Assembly: GCA_015178975.1 (NCBI GenBank)
Contig: WHVD01000027.1
Coordinates: 434,001-498,000 of the forward strand
Source: Hysterangium stoloniferum
Lineage: Eukaryota > Basidiomycota > Agaricomycetes > Hysterangiales > Hysterangiaceae
Length of the DNA: 64,000 nt
Reading direction: 5' to 3'
Part shown: positions 1 through 12,369 of the stretch, piece by piece
How positions within the stretch are numbered: position 1 is the stretch's first letter
Layout: the number at the start of each line of letters is the position of its first letter
The notes under the pieces: generated by a model
Told to the model about the DNA's origin: nothing
Databases searched by the model: none
Seen by the model: only the letters and a program-made list of their open reading frames with translations
Translations under genes and position numbers: made by a program

Positions 1-1527
1 TTTCCGTCCCGATCACAATTTACACACTCTTCTTTGCCTGCTCAGAATCTTCGGGGGGCTGCCCACCTCCTCTCTCGTCTATTCCCACCACATTCTCTCA
101 AGCAGTAACAACACTCGATTGGTGGAAGTCGTTGTGGGATGCACAGGCATTCTTGCTCTACATCGCCTGGTTCGCGTACACCGTCGTGGCCTGGTTTGTG
201 CTCCCCGGTGACTGGGTGGAAGGTACCACTATGCGTAACGGGAAAAAGCTGAAGTATAAAATCAACGGTACTGAGTTCCCTACTCATCGAGCCTACAGAT
301 CCTCACTCCGTTCACAGCATTCTCCACCTTCCTCCTGACACTCGGAATCGCTTTTGGTGTCATAGTTCGTTTTGGCCCCTCGTCCTTCACATATATCTAC
401 GATCATTGGGTCGGACTCATCACTGCATCCGTCATATTCGCCACAGCCCAAGCCTTGGTGGTTTACTTTGCCTCTTTCCAAGGCGAGAAGCTCCTTGCGC
501 TCGGTGGGAACTCTGGGAACTTCATCTATGACGTACGTACCTCCATCATTTTTTATTATCATGGTCTTATATCACCCTGTGTAGTTCTTTATTGGACGTG
601 AATTGAACCCCGCGATTGGTTCATTCGACATCAAATCATTCAATGAACTTCGCCCCGGTTTGATTTTATGGACCCTCATCGACATCTCCATGGCTTGCGA
701 ACAAGCTACACGTAGGGGCGGGACTCTCACCGACTCCATGTGGCTCGTGCTTTTCTTCCAGATCTGGTACGTCGCCGACGGTTTGTACAACGAGGCAAGT
801 ACATCATCATCCTCAGTGTGGTTTCGCGCTAACATCTTTTCAGCCCGCAATCCTCACGACTATGGATATCACGACTGACGGTTTCGGTTTCATGCTTTCA
901 ATTGGCGATTTGGCATGGGTTCCTTTCGTTTACTCTCTCCAAGCGCGATACCTGGCTTTCAATCACATTGAGCTTGGCTATGCTTTCAGCGCTCTTGTTT
1001 TCGCAGTTCATGGCCTTGGCTACTACATTTTCCGCACAGCAAACGCCGAGAAGAACAACTTCCGCAATGGTCGTAACCCCAAAAGTAGCTGTTTATTTCT
1101 AATCCAATTAGCCGCCGTCTTACTGCGCTCTTCTTCAGATCTTCAATTCATTGTCACCGAGAGCGGCTCGAAGCTTATCACCTCCGGCTGGTGGGGACTT
1201 TCTCGTCACCCAAATTATCTGTGCGTTTATTAGCCATGTCCGGAGCATAAGCTGATGAAACTTACAGTGGAGACCTTCTGATGGCTTTGGGCTACTCAAT
1301 GGCAACGGGCGCCAACACCCCGATTACCTATTTCTATCCGATTTACTTTGCAGTGCTGCTCGTCCACCGCCAGATGCGTGACGACGAGAACTGCGAGAAA
1401 AAGTATGTTATTCTTGTACATTTGTGACCTTATATCCGTCCTTATTAAGCTTTAAATCAGATACGGCAAAGACTGGATTAAGTATAAAAAGCTTGTGCCC
1501 TACAGAATCGTACCATACGTATACTAA
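1..1527 (+). CDS. ERG24: C-14 sterol reductase (ERG24), 5' end outside the window
   Basis: This NADPH-dependent ER membrane enzyme reduces the C14 double bond left after lanosterol 14-demethylation in ergosterol synthesis. The family signatures are present in order: the LPG..VEG motif and YKIN|AFSTF in exons 1-2, GRELNP with FDIK.F.ELRPGL in exon 3, NEPAILTTMD and DGFGFML in exon 4, and GWWG.SRHPNYLGD near the end. Exons are 1-267, 318-532, 585-794, 844-1084, 1139-1220, 1268-1402 and 1461-1527. The visible part encodes 404 residues, so only about 30-40 N-terminal residues should be missing compared with the usual 430-440. The intron at 795-843 begins with GC (GAG|GCAAGT), and only this choice keeps the NEPA motif in frame. 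The lamin-B-receptor/ERG4 relatives share the fold, but the motif set fits ERG24 best. Confidence 0.93.
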
Positions 1528-2683
1528 GTATATAAACGATCCACATCGACGCATTCTTACGATATTTTTACCAAAATAATATTTATTTCTGAAATGTGCA
1601 GAGCTGTCACTGTTTTACACTTGGACCTGCAACAATGTTTCGATTTCTCTATCCGAAGACTAATCCAGAAGGATTCACTGCCACTACCGGTGACGGTCAG
1701 GATTACTGCTGTAGTATCTTTATTACAAATGTCTTCAAATATATCACTTGCGCGTTAATCATTTGTGCGTTAATGTAGTCAGATGTGACTGCGCGGATGC
1801 GTGAGCGCCTTCGACCTGAAAACAGAGTCGATATTGTGTCATAGAAACAGTGGCTCATGTGAGCCACATGGCTGGGAGGAGAGATAAATCACATGTTCGA
1901 TGTGCCTCTCAAGACCGGGATCTCCTCGACACCTGTTTAGTGCCCATGCGGGCACGCTCCCATCTACCACGGCAATCTGTCCGCATATTGCACAGAGTGT
2001 TGCCGCACACTCTATCAATAGCATGAATTTGGAATTGGAACGAGAGAAAAAAAAGGGATGTTGAATCCTACCGCTACGTAGTACCATACGTTCTGATCTG
2101 TTGGTCGCCGTGTTTTTGCGGTCTGCTTGTCATTCGGCGAGAAAAGAACGGTACTCTTAGTTTGACAGTCAACGAATAACGTTGCTGACCGGTCCCTGGA
2201 ACCACATAGTGTCGGGGAAGCCCAATTTGCTATGCATTATGAGCAAGCGGTTTTGCAGGCAGATGCCCAAGTCGTTCTGACCCAACTCCTGCGCAAGTCT
2301 ATTGTAGTGAATATTGCTCATAGATGGTTGATGTATGCAGATCTCTGAGAAGCGGAAACAAATGACGTGAAGGCAGATCTTAGATTGACGGAGCCCTGAA
2401 TTTGCGAGAGTAAACAGTCCAGCCGAAGACGACTACGATAGATCGGGTGGCAAACCTATGACGAATTTTTGGAGCAACATATAACTCACACTCCATAAAT
2501 ATTCGTTATAGCAGAATGCTTACTATTCAGCCGCCTCTGTCAGACTCATATTGGGGAACAAAGTAACGTAGACCCAAGATAAAAGTGACGTGCTCCCGAT
2601 TTACAGGTTAATACAGTCGTAACGAAAATTATTTCATTGTCCATATACACTTCATCATACACCCTCTGTAGCCTTGCTGCTAC
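1528..2683. other. Intergenic, no gene seen
   Basis: This is the convergent spacer between the ERG24 stop and the P450 stop. I see only short, unrelated open frames, and no repeat or RNA gene. Confidence 0.6.
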
Positions 2684-5012
2684 TCATTCTAAGCCACAAG
2701 CCACCCTACATGCCATTGTATTAATATAAAAAGTCGCATCATGAACAAGACACCATACCTCAGCGTATAATGTTAAATGCGAATTTAGGACACAGCGTTC
2801 AAGTGGTTTACGGGGCGTGCCACCGCTACTTGTTTTCCAACTATCAGGAGGTAGGGAAGCAGCTGGTTGGCACTCTGGAGCCAATTCGATCCTGTCGAAC
2901 TTTTGTAGAAGGCGGATCATAAAGAATGACGCTTCGTGGTATGCAAACTGCTGTCCCAGACACTATAGTTCGTGTGTTAACACACATTCTCATCAAAAAG
3001 GGCAAGAGGACTCACTATACGAGGTCCAGCATTGAAGGGAACGAAGACGAAGGGGTTAGGGGCGATGCGAGTTTTCACGCGTTCATCCAAGAATCGATCC
3101 GGATCAAATAAATGTGCGTCGTCGCCCCAGTACGGTTTGTGCCGTTGTGTAAGCATAAATGGTATTGTCACCCTGCGGGGGAATATAGTTTAGAAAACCT
3201 AAACACGAGAGGAAAGTGATTATTTCATACTTAGTGTTGGCTGGGATGTACAGTTTCTGACCGTCATCACCCTCCAGCAATGCAGGGGCATGTGTATGGC
3301 GGCTGTTAAACGGGACGCTAGGGAAAAGTCGGAGAGTCCTGAATGAGAATATTAACTATTGCACCGTAGGATGTCTAATCAAAAAGACAGACTCGTTCAA
3401 CACGGCTCGTAAGTATTTCATCCCGCGGACATCATCAAAGGTAGGTGCGAGATTTGGTCCAATCGTACTAAGGATTTCTTCACGGAGGCGTGCCAAAACA
3501 TCTGGATGCATTGCGAGGGAATACGCCATAAATGTCAAGAGACCTGCAGTCTAACCAGGTGTCAGCGGATCTTTAAGATTTCATTAAGGAAGGCTAATTA
3601 CTGTATCGCGCCCAGCGAGTAGGATACTAGACGAACAGATATAAGCAAACAAACATTAGGATGATCATCTGCAATTTACTTTATAGTTTCGTCAACAATG
3701 AGTTTCATATCTGTATGACCAGTAGGTTAGAAACTGACATCTTTCAAAAACCCGGTGGCATCTACCTTGCGTAACGTTCAATAAATGCTGTAATAAAGAC
3801 TCTTCTTTTCCCACCGAGCCAATTTCCTTTCTTTTCCTCATCGCATCTTGCACAATGGGTTCAATAAATCCTCGAACCACGCACATATCCTTCGCAGTTC
3901 GATCGCGTAATATTTCAAACAAAGGCCATAAAACACCCAGACGCCCGCGTCGTGAAATAGAAATTTGCGCGTCTGCAAAGGCGCGTGCAAAACGGTTTGC
4001 AGGCGTGGACGTGCTGTCATCTACAAGATTATCCTGATTTGGCAACGGTAGGGGGTCTTCTAGCCCGTGAATTGGGGCACCAAGCAGGAATTCACACGCA
4101 GAATCGAGCGTAAACCGGCCGCATATGTCCTGACAAGGTCGCACTCACAGGTCACAATGGTGCAGTGATGGCTATAAGGAGCGACGAACCTGGAAATCAA
4201 TCGCCTGCCCACTGTCAAAACGTTCCTGCATCTTCTGGATGGCAATATTGGCTTTTGCATCAAAGATCCCGAAGTCCGTGACACGCTCTTTGCCAAAGAA
4301 AGGACGTGTAACTATCACATGCGTTAATTGGAGAAGCCAGATAGCTCGCTTGGGGTACACACGTTTGCGGTGGAACTGCCACATATCACCATCGCTGTTG
4401 AAGACACCCTCGCCTAAAACAGAGCCTGTAATCCTGACAAAGTTCAGACCCGCACCATCCGCAGCACGTTATGACAGCATACTTGTTGAATTTTGGGCCT
4501 TTTTCGTAGCTTCCAAAGTCGGTCGCAAAAACCTGCTTGATGTTCTGTGGGTTCGCTGTGATGACTCGGAAGTCGCCCAGGACATTATTCGCAAATGTCG
4601 TCCCAAATGCGTCAATTGCTTTTGCGAAACCATCCCCCAGGTAGAGATCGCGAGCGAAGAAGTTTGACCAGAGTAGATCTATGTTTCCTGGGAGGCGACC
4701 TGGGGACGCGGACGACATTAGTGTCATTCTGGCACATTGTGCTCAAAAGGTACCTGGTACTTGCGGGGGGAGAACGGCACCTAAACGCCTTGCTTCACGA
4801 ACCCGAGTGAAGTGAGTGCATTGTGCACGTATGTAGCACCATACTGGAAGAGTGAAAACCCAAACACAGACGATGGCAGGAGTGGAGACGGTGAAGTTGG
4901 GGAAGCATGACGCAAGATAGCGGAGTGAAGCATGTACCAAAAGAGGGGGGGCAACAAGTTTGGGCACAGCGACAGCTAGAAAGCTAACTCCAGGGGTAAC
5001 GGTGATCGCCAT
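2684..5012 (-). CDS. Cytochrome P450 monooxygenase (CYP63-like)
   Basis: This is a heme-thiolate monooxygenase, probably ER-anchored, similar to basidiomycete CYP63-type enzymes (relatives of CYP52 alkane/fatty-acid hydroxylases). Eleven exons join in frame to about 596 residues: 5012-4754, 4699-4483, 4433-4363, 4311-4190, 4129-3766, 3710-3680, 3626-3602, 3550-3393, 3338-3231, 3172-3016 and 2962-2684. Visible landmarks are a hydrophobic N-terminal anchor, the I-helix AGRDTT, the K-helix ETLR, the PERF-like DPDRF, and the heme loop FNAGPRI|CLG, which is split by an intron just before the ligand Cys. All catalytic features are intact. The C-terminus is odd: after SHLTLYAE it runs on for about 25 unfamiliar residues instead of the short family ending. 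The substrate cannot be told from sequence. Confidence 0.9.
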
Positions 5013-8000
5013 GACAAGGGATGTGGGGGGTACAAGGGAAAGGGAATGGGAATGGGGAGCCTTATATGATTTCGAAGAGCACTCGGAATTCGTGGTTTTT
5101 CCATGTCACTTGTGAGTGGGAATGTTTTGGTGGGGTTTACTCTTCGGTCGTAATACCGCTCCGGAAATCCCCTGGCCTCAAGCGCACGCTGTAATCTCGC
5201 CTCCATATCAGATTGTACACGGTACATCGCAGCGCACAAAAATTGATAGAAGACAAGATAATGCAGTCAGAATTAATTGCCTTGGATGTATGGGGTAAAT
5301 GAACAGCGGTCACTAGAGACGGGTAATCGCTTGTTGCTTGACCAGCCTGGAGAGTGAGAGTCTCGGAATTCAGCAGCTCCCGTTCTGCATTCACGTTACT
5401 TGTCACTTGGTCACAATCAAATGTATCCTCTAGTGAATTATTGCACGTGTTCAGGCATATGTATATATTTCCAGGAGATTTGCGCCAGAAAATATAATTG
5501 AATACTAGTAGCATAGCTCATGTGGTTGTGCATCTGACCATAAATAGGTGGGGATTGGCAGACGCGCAGGTCAGCACGCTTCTAACGTGTACGCTTTCAA
5601 CGACTAGTTTGTTATTTCAGCTTCTGATGGGTTTCGAACGAAGATGTGATGATGAAAAGTTTTTAAAACTTCTTCCTAGATTGCCTCTTTCAATCCGATT
5701 GGCAATCCCGTATATTTAGCGACTGGGAGTTAAATTTAAACGGGCGTGTTTGCCAGAATCTCCCCTCCTGGTTATGGAGTGTTCTTATGGCGCGTGTTTA
5801 TCACAATGGAGCATCCGGCCGTCAGCACGCTCATTCATCATCGATTGGAACTTATACGAAGGCAACCCAATGTTTATCTTCCCTATACAGATTTATTCCC
5901 AGACATGGAAAGCACGTTTCGAGCCAGCCCGGCGACGGAGTTCCAGCGGTCAACTCTGCCGAAAGGCACTTTGGTGCTCAGCGTGGCGGGAACACGCATC
6001 TTAAACCACTCCGGTCCTCTTCTGTAGCGGACTGATACAAGTACTGATTCACTGTTCCATTTCTGATGATCCGCTGTACTGCCTCATTAACCGAGTATCT
6101 CACTTTTAGTTGTCACTGCCACCTCGGTCCTATTAATTTCGCCCCCGAGCTTCTGCGCTGTATGGCGCCATCGCTACTTGGTGTCCTTCGGGGACATGCA
6201 AGCAGGTTTTGCGTACTCTCGATGAATCTGTCACTTGATATTCTTGAAAAAATACTCTAGGCGCTGATTAAAGTCAATCATCTCGCTCGGCCACCGTATG
6301 TGTAACTGTAACTGGCCGACTAGCTCACAACCCCTTCGCTATGTATTGCCCAGTGCTATCCAGCGGCCCCGCCGGGCCTGCCTTTCAGGGGGATAACATT
6401 GTATCTGACAGGATCATGCCAATCTTGTAAAATCAAACTTCTCTCTCAACGTAACCGACATAAGTAATCATCTACTGGTTTCAACTTAGTGTCAGCTTTT
6501 ATATGCTCCGCTATGAAGTACCAGCGAGGCGCGTTCCGTATGCGTTGGGACACATCAAAACCGGCTTCTTGCCAGCTTCCTCTAATAGAATCTTATCTTC
6601 GTGGTCCTCTGCCTCAGTTGGCCTGTGCCTCGTTTAAGGCTGCGACGATCTTTCATAATGCCTTGGATATTGCGAAGACATGTCTATCTACGCGACAGCT
6701 TTGTGGCGCAGCGTAACTTTATGCGCCTTATTTTTGGACCGCCTTTCATCTCATACTTCTCCCTTAACCACGGTCACCTATCTCTGAGAAAGGTCTGCAA
6801 TAGCCTTATTCTTCACTTTTCTGCCGGACATACGTTCATGCTTGTTAAAAAAAAGTCGGCGATTTATACCACCGGGTTTCGGCCAGTGCGTACCATGGAT
6901 GACATAATTGAGTTGACATAAAAACCATATTAATGCATTGCATGCTCACGCAAATTTGTCATGTCCAACCTAAACACTTCAGTGAGGCACGTCAACAGTC
7001 CTTGGCACCCTCTTCTCGCCATACACTTTTGAAAGGCACCCGCCAGACCGGCATCCTGTACCTTCCTAATAGCATCATATATCTTACATACGTATACCAT
7101 TGAACTCGCGCCTCGCCGACCGAGACGGCGTTAGTAGGCAACCACACGCCGTGTTTGACTTCGCTTTTGCCAAATGTAGGGACTGAACCTGCAATGATCT
7201 AATTTCTCTAGCTTGAAGACCTGACGAGGGCATGATGTTCCACAACCGCACTCGTTGGGTCAGCTGCAGAGCCCTGACGCCGTATGACGGCGCGGATCTT
7301 CCAATCCCAGCGTCAGAAAAGCGGGAGGATCTTGATCAATGGCAAGGAGCTGGTTAATGTGATGCCGCGTGTTATGCCAATACAAAGTATCACACTATTC
7401 CTGTGATCTTCTGAGACTAGCTGGTGTTGCTATAGAACCTTTCCGTTTCAGGTTCTGTCTCATAATTCCTTCATTTTGCCAATACCTGTGTATGCCACTT
7501 TGGTGAGACTTCCATATCCCTCCGGCTGAAGGGATTATGCTACAGAAGGACAACGTATTACAGTGATGCACCCTTGTGCTGTTTATCAATTTGAAGAATG
7601 GTGATTATCTGCACCCTCATCAAGTTAATGGAATCGGCGCGTAGATTTGTGACTGTCATATTTTGCATGCAGGACTTCGTGGCCATTCTCCGTGGTTATC
7701 ACGTAGTCGCCATCAATCGGGCACCGGCGACTTCGCTGGAATGGCAGTATTCTAAATTGGACGTCATTAATTTCATATCAATGTAAAGCTCCAGCATAGA
7801 GGTCTGGACCTTTCACCGTGGAATGCATCTCAAAATCCTTTCAGCGAAAGGGCAGATAATAATAACTGATTCTTTCCCGCAAAAATTCTTTCCCCTCGCA
7901 TTGCAATCCTAGAAATTTAGGACGACTTGCCATACCTCAAGATCTCTTACAGTCCGTTGATCGATTTTATCCCCCAAGCCTCACGTTCTCGTACACGGTA

Positions 8001-9573
8001 AGCACGCATTCACAGTGCCAAGATCGGCCATCACCCTGCGGCAGATGGGGACCAGAACATCCTACGCCATATTAATGGCTACAAGCTGTCGCGCAGTAGC
8101 AATATTCCCCCACAGCTCGGGGTAATTTTCTTCTGAGCGTGAATACAAAGGTCTTGGCTTCCAGTGCTATTTGCGTGGTGATTCTGATGGTCTCGTCACA
8201 CTATCACTAATGCCGCCGCTATGGACGATCGGTGGACACAACAGCCGTTTCGAGCGTTCTGAGACTTGAAAAGGCCATCAAGGCGCGCACGAGCCCCATG
8301 TCATTTCGAAACGGATCTCAAAAAGGGCGCGGAAGCTGCTTTAAATGACCTGTTGTAATAAGATCAATTCCGACCAGAAGTTTCTTCACAGATCGACTTC
8401 CCCCACACACGCTTTATAATATGTAAAATAGTGGCGGCACCGTAAATAACGGGGAAGAGACGGATTTTAAAATTTCTCGAAGTTCGTCGCTTAACATGAA
8501 CTCAGCGGGGATGCAATCTTTTGACTTGAATATGTTCCTTCGGTAAGCTGGAGGTCCACGAAAACCAGCTGCACAAGATACATATTGTCACACATTAATA
8601 TTATTTTCGACGCCAAGGACAATAAATGGAATTCATCATCGCCTCATTCAATGAACACGGAACCGGCAACGATGGCACAACTCAACACCCTGCGATCGAG
8701 AGCTCCCGCGCCCCGGGACATGGTAAGTTGAAGTCATGTGCTTCCTGGTTTCATCCAGAGTCCTTTCATCGGCGCCGGTATTTCAGAAACCCTCCTTTTC
8801 AAAGTGATACCGCACGATGTTTATTTACCTTACTACTTGGATCAGATTGGCGGGTATTGATTTATCTTGCGCCACCCGTAAATCCCTACGGAGGCCTGTG
8901 TGGCCCCGGGCCTCGGGCAGTTGGACCCCGGGCGCGGTCCAAATTTCGAGATTTTGACCAGGTGGCGCGAACCGTAGTCTGGTTACGGGGAAGCAGGCCT
9001 CACGTTTGTCCAAATATGGCGTCCTATTAGTTATTAGCTATTTGTTTCACCCGCATACTCGGTGGTCGGATCGACATGTGCGATCATTATGGAGGCATAT
9101 TTTGTTGCCAGAAAATCATTATTAATTAATTATGGGTTCCCCCGAGATGCCACACCTATAGTATGTGTGCCGGGCTGTGGACATAAGGGTGAAGAGGCAC
9201 GACGGTCAAACATCGTACTTGCATTGACATTTCGTTGCCGGTTATTGCGGCGGACGCCACGTACTGGCCCAAGTTGCCAAATGCGATATTTCTCGTTTCT
9301 ATTCATTTTGGAGGGAAATATGTACATTATGATCGCATCATGGGCACGCGTATGCACTGACCGGTCCGGTCGGGGCTTGCATGGACCCTCGGCCATATGA
9401 TGGAACGGATGGGGGTCCCCTTTCGCCTGTTGAGCCCAATTGTGATTTCTGATGATTGTATCTCCCCGATTAGAGAAATTATGATCTTAATTCTAACATT
9501 TCCTAGGGGGACCCAAGGCCTTGAGCTTGGTCCTTTATGGGGCCCCCCACGCGAAACAGTGTCATAATTATTA
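5013..9573. other. Gene-poor region
   Basis: No open frame here shows a recognisable domain, and none extends through introns into a plausible protein. Frames are short (under about 135 codons) and overlap on several strands, as expected by chance. I see no LTRs, integrase or transposase motifs, tRNA, or tandem arrays. It could hold decayed genes or a noncoding RNA, but nothing supports either. Confidence 0.5.
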
Positions 9574-9680
9574 GAGAGTATTTGCAACTAATGAAATATT
9601 AGCAAATTGAATTGGTTCCTGATATTCATATTAGGAACACCATTCAGTTTGCTAATATATATTAGTCGCAAATACTCTTT
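9574..9680. repeat. Imperfect inverted repeat (foldback), arms about 48 bp
   Basis: The left arm starts AGAGTATTTGC and the right arm ends with its complement GCAAATACTCT. Both arms also share the ATATTAGCAAA and TTCCT blocks, and the centre is near 9623. Arm identity is roughly 85 percent. The structure could be a small foldback element or MITE, or a cruciform-forming sequence. No transposase or flanking duplication was found. Confidence 0.7.
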
Positions 9681-12369
9681 ACGTCTAACGGTGACCTCTT
9701 CGTTGCGAAAATTTAAGCGCTCATCAGTGAGTGGTTACTGTGGGGCCCCTCCTGCCGGTACCTGGAATTGTGGTCGCCAAAAACTTACTTGGCGCCTACA
9801 ACGTATTTATTAATTACGGATACCACCATCGGATCCATGGCTAAATAATATTATGGACTGATCCGCGCCGGTTCCGGTTCCTGGTGTACCCCGCATGGAT
9901 CAGATTGAATCTCATGCCTTTCGATTGATTTGTTATCGTGATAGGTCTATCTAGTACATAAATAATATTTCATTTGTTTGCATCATTAGGATGGTAGTGC
10001 AAGTACGGGGATGCCGAGAGTACTATATATGCCCTGGCTATATAGAGTCATTCAGGAGCACGCTGTTCGGCTGCTTTCGCCATCGGTTGCTTATTTACGG
10101 CTAAAACTATACACCTAGCCAACGTGAGTATCGATCTTCACGGCACACTCGATTGCCATCGTTGCCAATGTTTCGTTTTACATAAGAGATTACATAACGA
10201 GTTTTCGAAAATGGGCATCTCCTGCCTCCTAAACCTATAGACGGGACAAACCGGTTCTAAATGGCTCAGCCATCTTTTTTTTTTTTCTTTCAAATATTCA
10301 TGTGCAGCCATTTGATATACAATATCCCGAGGGACTCGATAAACATCATGAGACGTGCATATCCCTCTCTACGCCTCCTGGTCTTCTGCAACCGTTCTGC
10401 TTTCGAAGGGAAGGTCCGTGTCTGCGAATGTCTTGGTCTTTAAATCTAATGGTCACAGACAAGCCCAACAGCCAAGATGTGGCCCTTTACGATTGGATAC
10501 TGAACTTTCCAGCATCCGAACTCGATGGCGGGTTCGCCCTGAGTAACCCATATGTGTCCGTGGATGACACAGAGGCTCTGGTATTTTCCGATGGTATTCC
10601 GATAAATCTACGCTATCGGTAGAGATTTGCCCCATCCTGACCTCTCCTAGCCGATTTATCGAGACATCATCGGTTTGGGTCGTTGTCGCTGTCTACTCAT
10701 GGGCACGTAGTGTTTCGGGGGAGTCCTTTAATCTTCATGGCGTTGGTGAAGCTGCGCACTTTATATATATGGATTATTTTTGAGTTCCTAACGCAAGTCC
10801 GTGATCTCCAATTTGAGGATAATCGACACGCGATACCGCATTTGGGGGGAGCAACCGGCCCTCTAAATCATGGAGCCTGGTCAGGTCTGGCTGACCACTC
10901 AAGCCTTGTGGTGCACATGACCGGCCGGGACTGAGACCGTGCCGCCTAGGCCCAAGCGTTTTCATTTACGTTTGTTGCTTTGTGACGTGATTTGCTAAGA
11001 GAAATGTGGCACATTGGGTATTTGAGTGCTTCGAAGAGTCTTGTGTCTCTATTTCGATGTTCTTGGTGGCGATCGCATTGTGATTTGTCGAACTCGAGTT
11101 CGGATAAATTGACTCGAGGTAAGATTGTATCTTGACGTCCAACGGAAGATCGGTAGCGTTCGGTTCGAGCGTTATTTGTGGCGCTGGTTTTAATTCGAAC
11201 AATATTAGGACGCCACAGATTTTGCGGATACGGTACTATTCTATCTATTCTATGGGCTTAGATGTGTCGCAATCTTGGCAATATTTTGGGGGTTCGAGCC
11301 TTGAATTGAGGAACTCATCATGATGCTGATTATAGTTTTAGCATCCATCATTGATTGCGTGCCAGCTTCGCGGAGACGATGCTTTCTCAGAAATGTATTT
11401 ATGTTTTTTAAAATTATTCGACAAAAATCTCTTCACCAGCGTCTTTCCCGCCGATGGGAATTGATCTTCGCGTGGACATATGCACACACAATGTCATAAT
11501 TCGACTTCTGATTCACATCCAACATCAACCTTGCTGATCCACACATCACTGGCATTTATTATTTGTCGACCATGGCCATTCATTAGGCCAAGCGTGCTCA
11601 TGGGCGGTGATATTTAATACAGCGTGTTTTCAGAAGGACAAAGTGTGTTCCGAATCCCCCCACCAGGCTTGGCCCTTCCCCCATACGGAAGCGTGGGAGT
11701 TGGTGTGATTTACCCATTCGTGTGGTTTGATTTGAGAATATTTGAATGTATAGCCTGAAATTCGACCGGGTGGGCGAAATGCTGGGCTCTGTGACGAACA
11801 TGTATATTTATAATCTACCTTATACGTAGCTCTATCCGACTTGACGAGATGTGGTGACAGGAATTGAAAGGAGATGATGAGCAAGGAGGTCAGATTAACA
11901 GATGCACATGGAAACGGGCAATGCGCACTGCAGTTGTGCTTTGGCGATGAAGGCGGCGCTCCGTGGATCCGTGTCACAGACACTGCGTAACTGCGCAGGC
12001 GACCCAATGGAGGCCAATGGCGATGTGTTGACGGGTTGATAGGCAAGAAACGGGGAAAAGGAGAATTTGAACTAATGGGGAGAACAAAGGGGGAAGCATT
12101 TATCGTCGGCGTGGGGGCGATTGCGGCACCAACGGCAGCGTCCACATGCCGCTCGGCCGTCATGGGTCATCATGCTCGGATAATCGGATGGCGGGAGCCA
12201 AGACCGAAATGAATGACAAAAATAAATTAGGTATATATAAAATATTATTAACGTTAGCCCTGAGCATAAGAACATTGTCTCGGCACGAACCGGCTTCTTG
12301 ATATGTATCGCTTTCATTTTTACCTCGGAATTCTCTTCTAATTCTCTATCCCCACCCATACAGCCAAGT
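9681..12369. other. Gene-poor region upstream of the kinase
   Basis: Only weak open frames occur here. One of 106 codons at 10302-10622 and one of 177 codons at 11630-12163 on the minus strand have no recognisable motifs. The last several hundred bases probably contain the promoter and 5' leader of the kinase gene; no specific site is assigned. Confidence 0.45.

Noticed and set aside
4976..5239. Minus-strand frame just upstream of the P450 start
   Set aside because: It overlaps the P450 start in another frame and has no family resemblance; it is probably 5' leader.
10302..10622. 106-codon frame possibly from a decayed gene
   Set aside because: No motif, no plausible flanking exons, and overlapping alternative frames.
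11285..11300. tRNA B-box-like GGTTCGAGCC
   Set aside because: No matching A box, acceptor stem or anticodon arm at the right spacing.
11630..12163. 177-codon open frame on the minus strand
   Set aside because: It has no recognisable motif and overlaps the likely upstream region of the kinase gene. Composition looks like chance in a Pro/Ser-rich frame.
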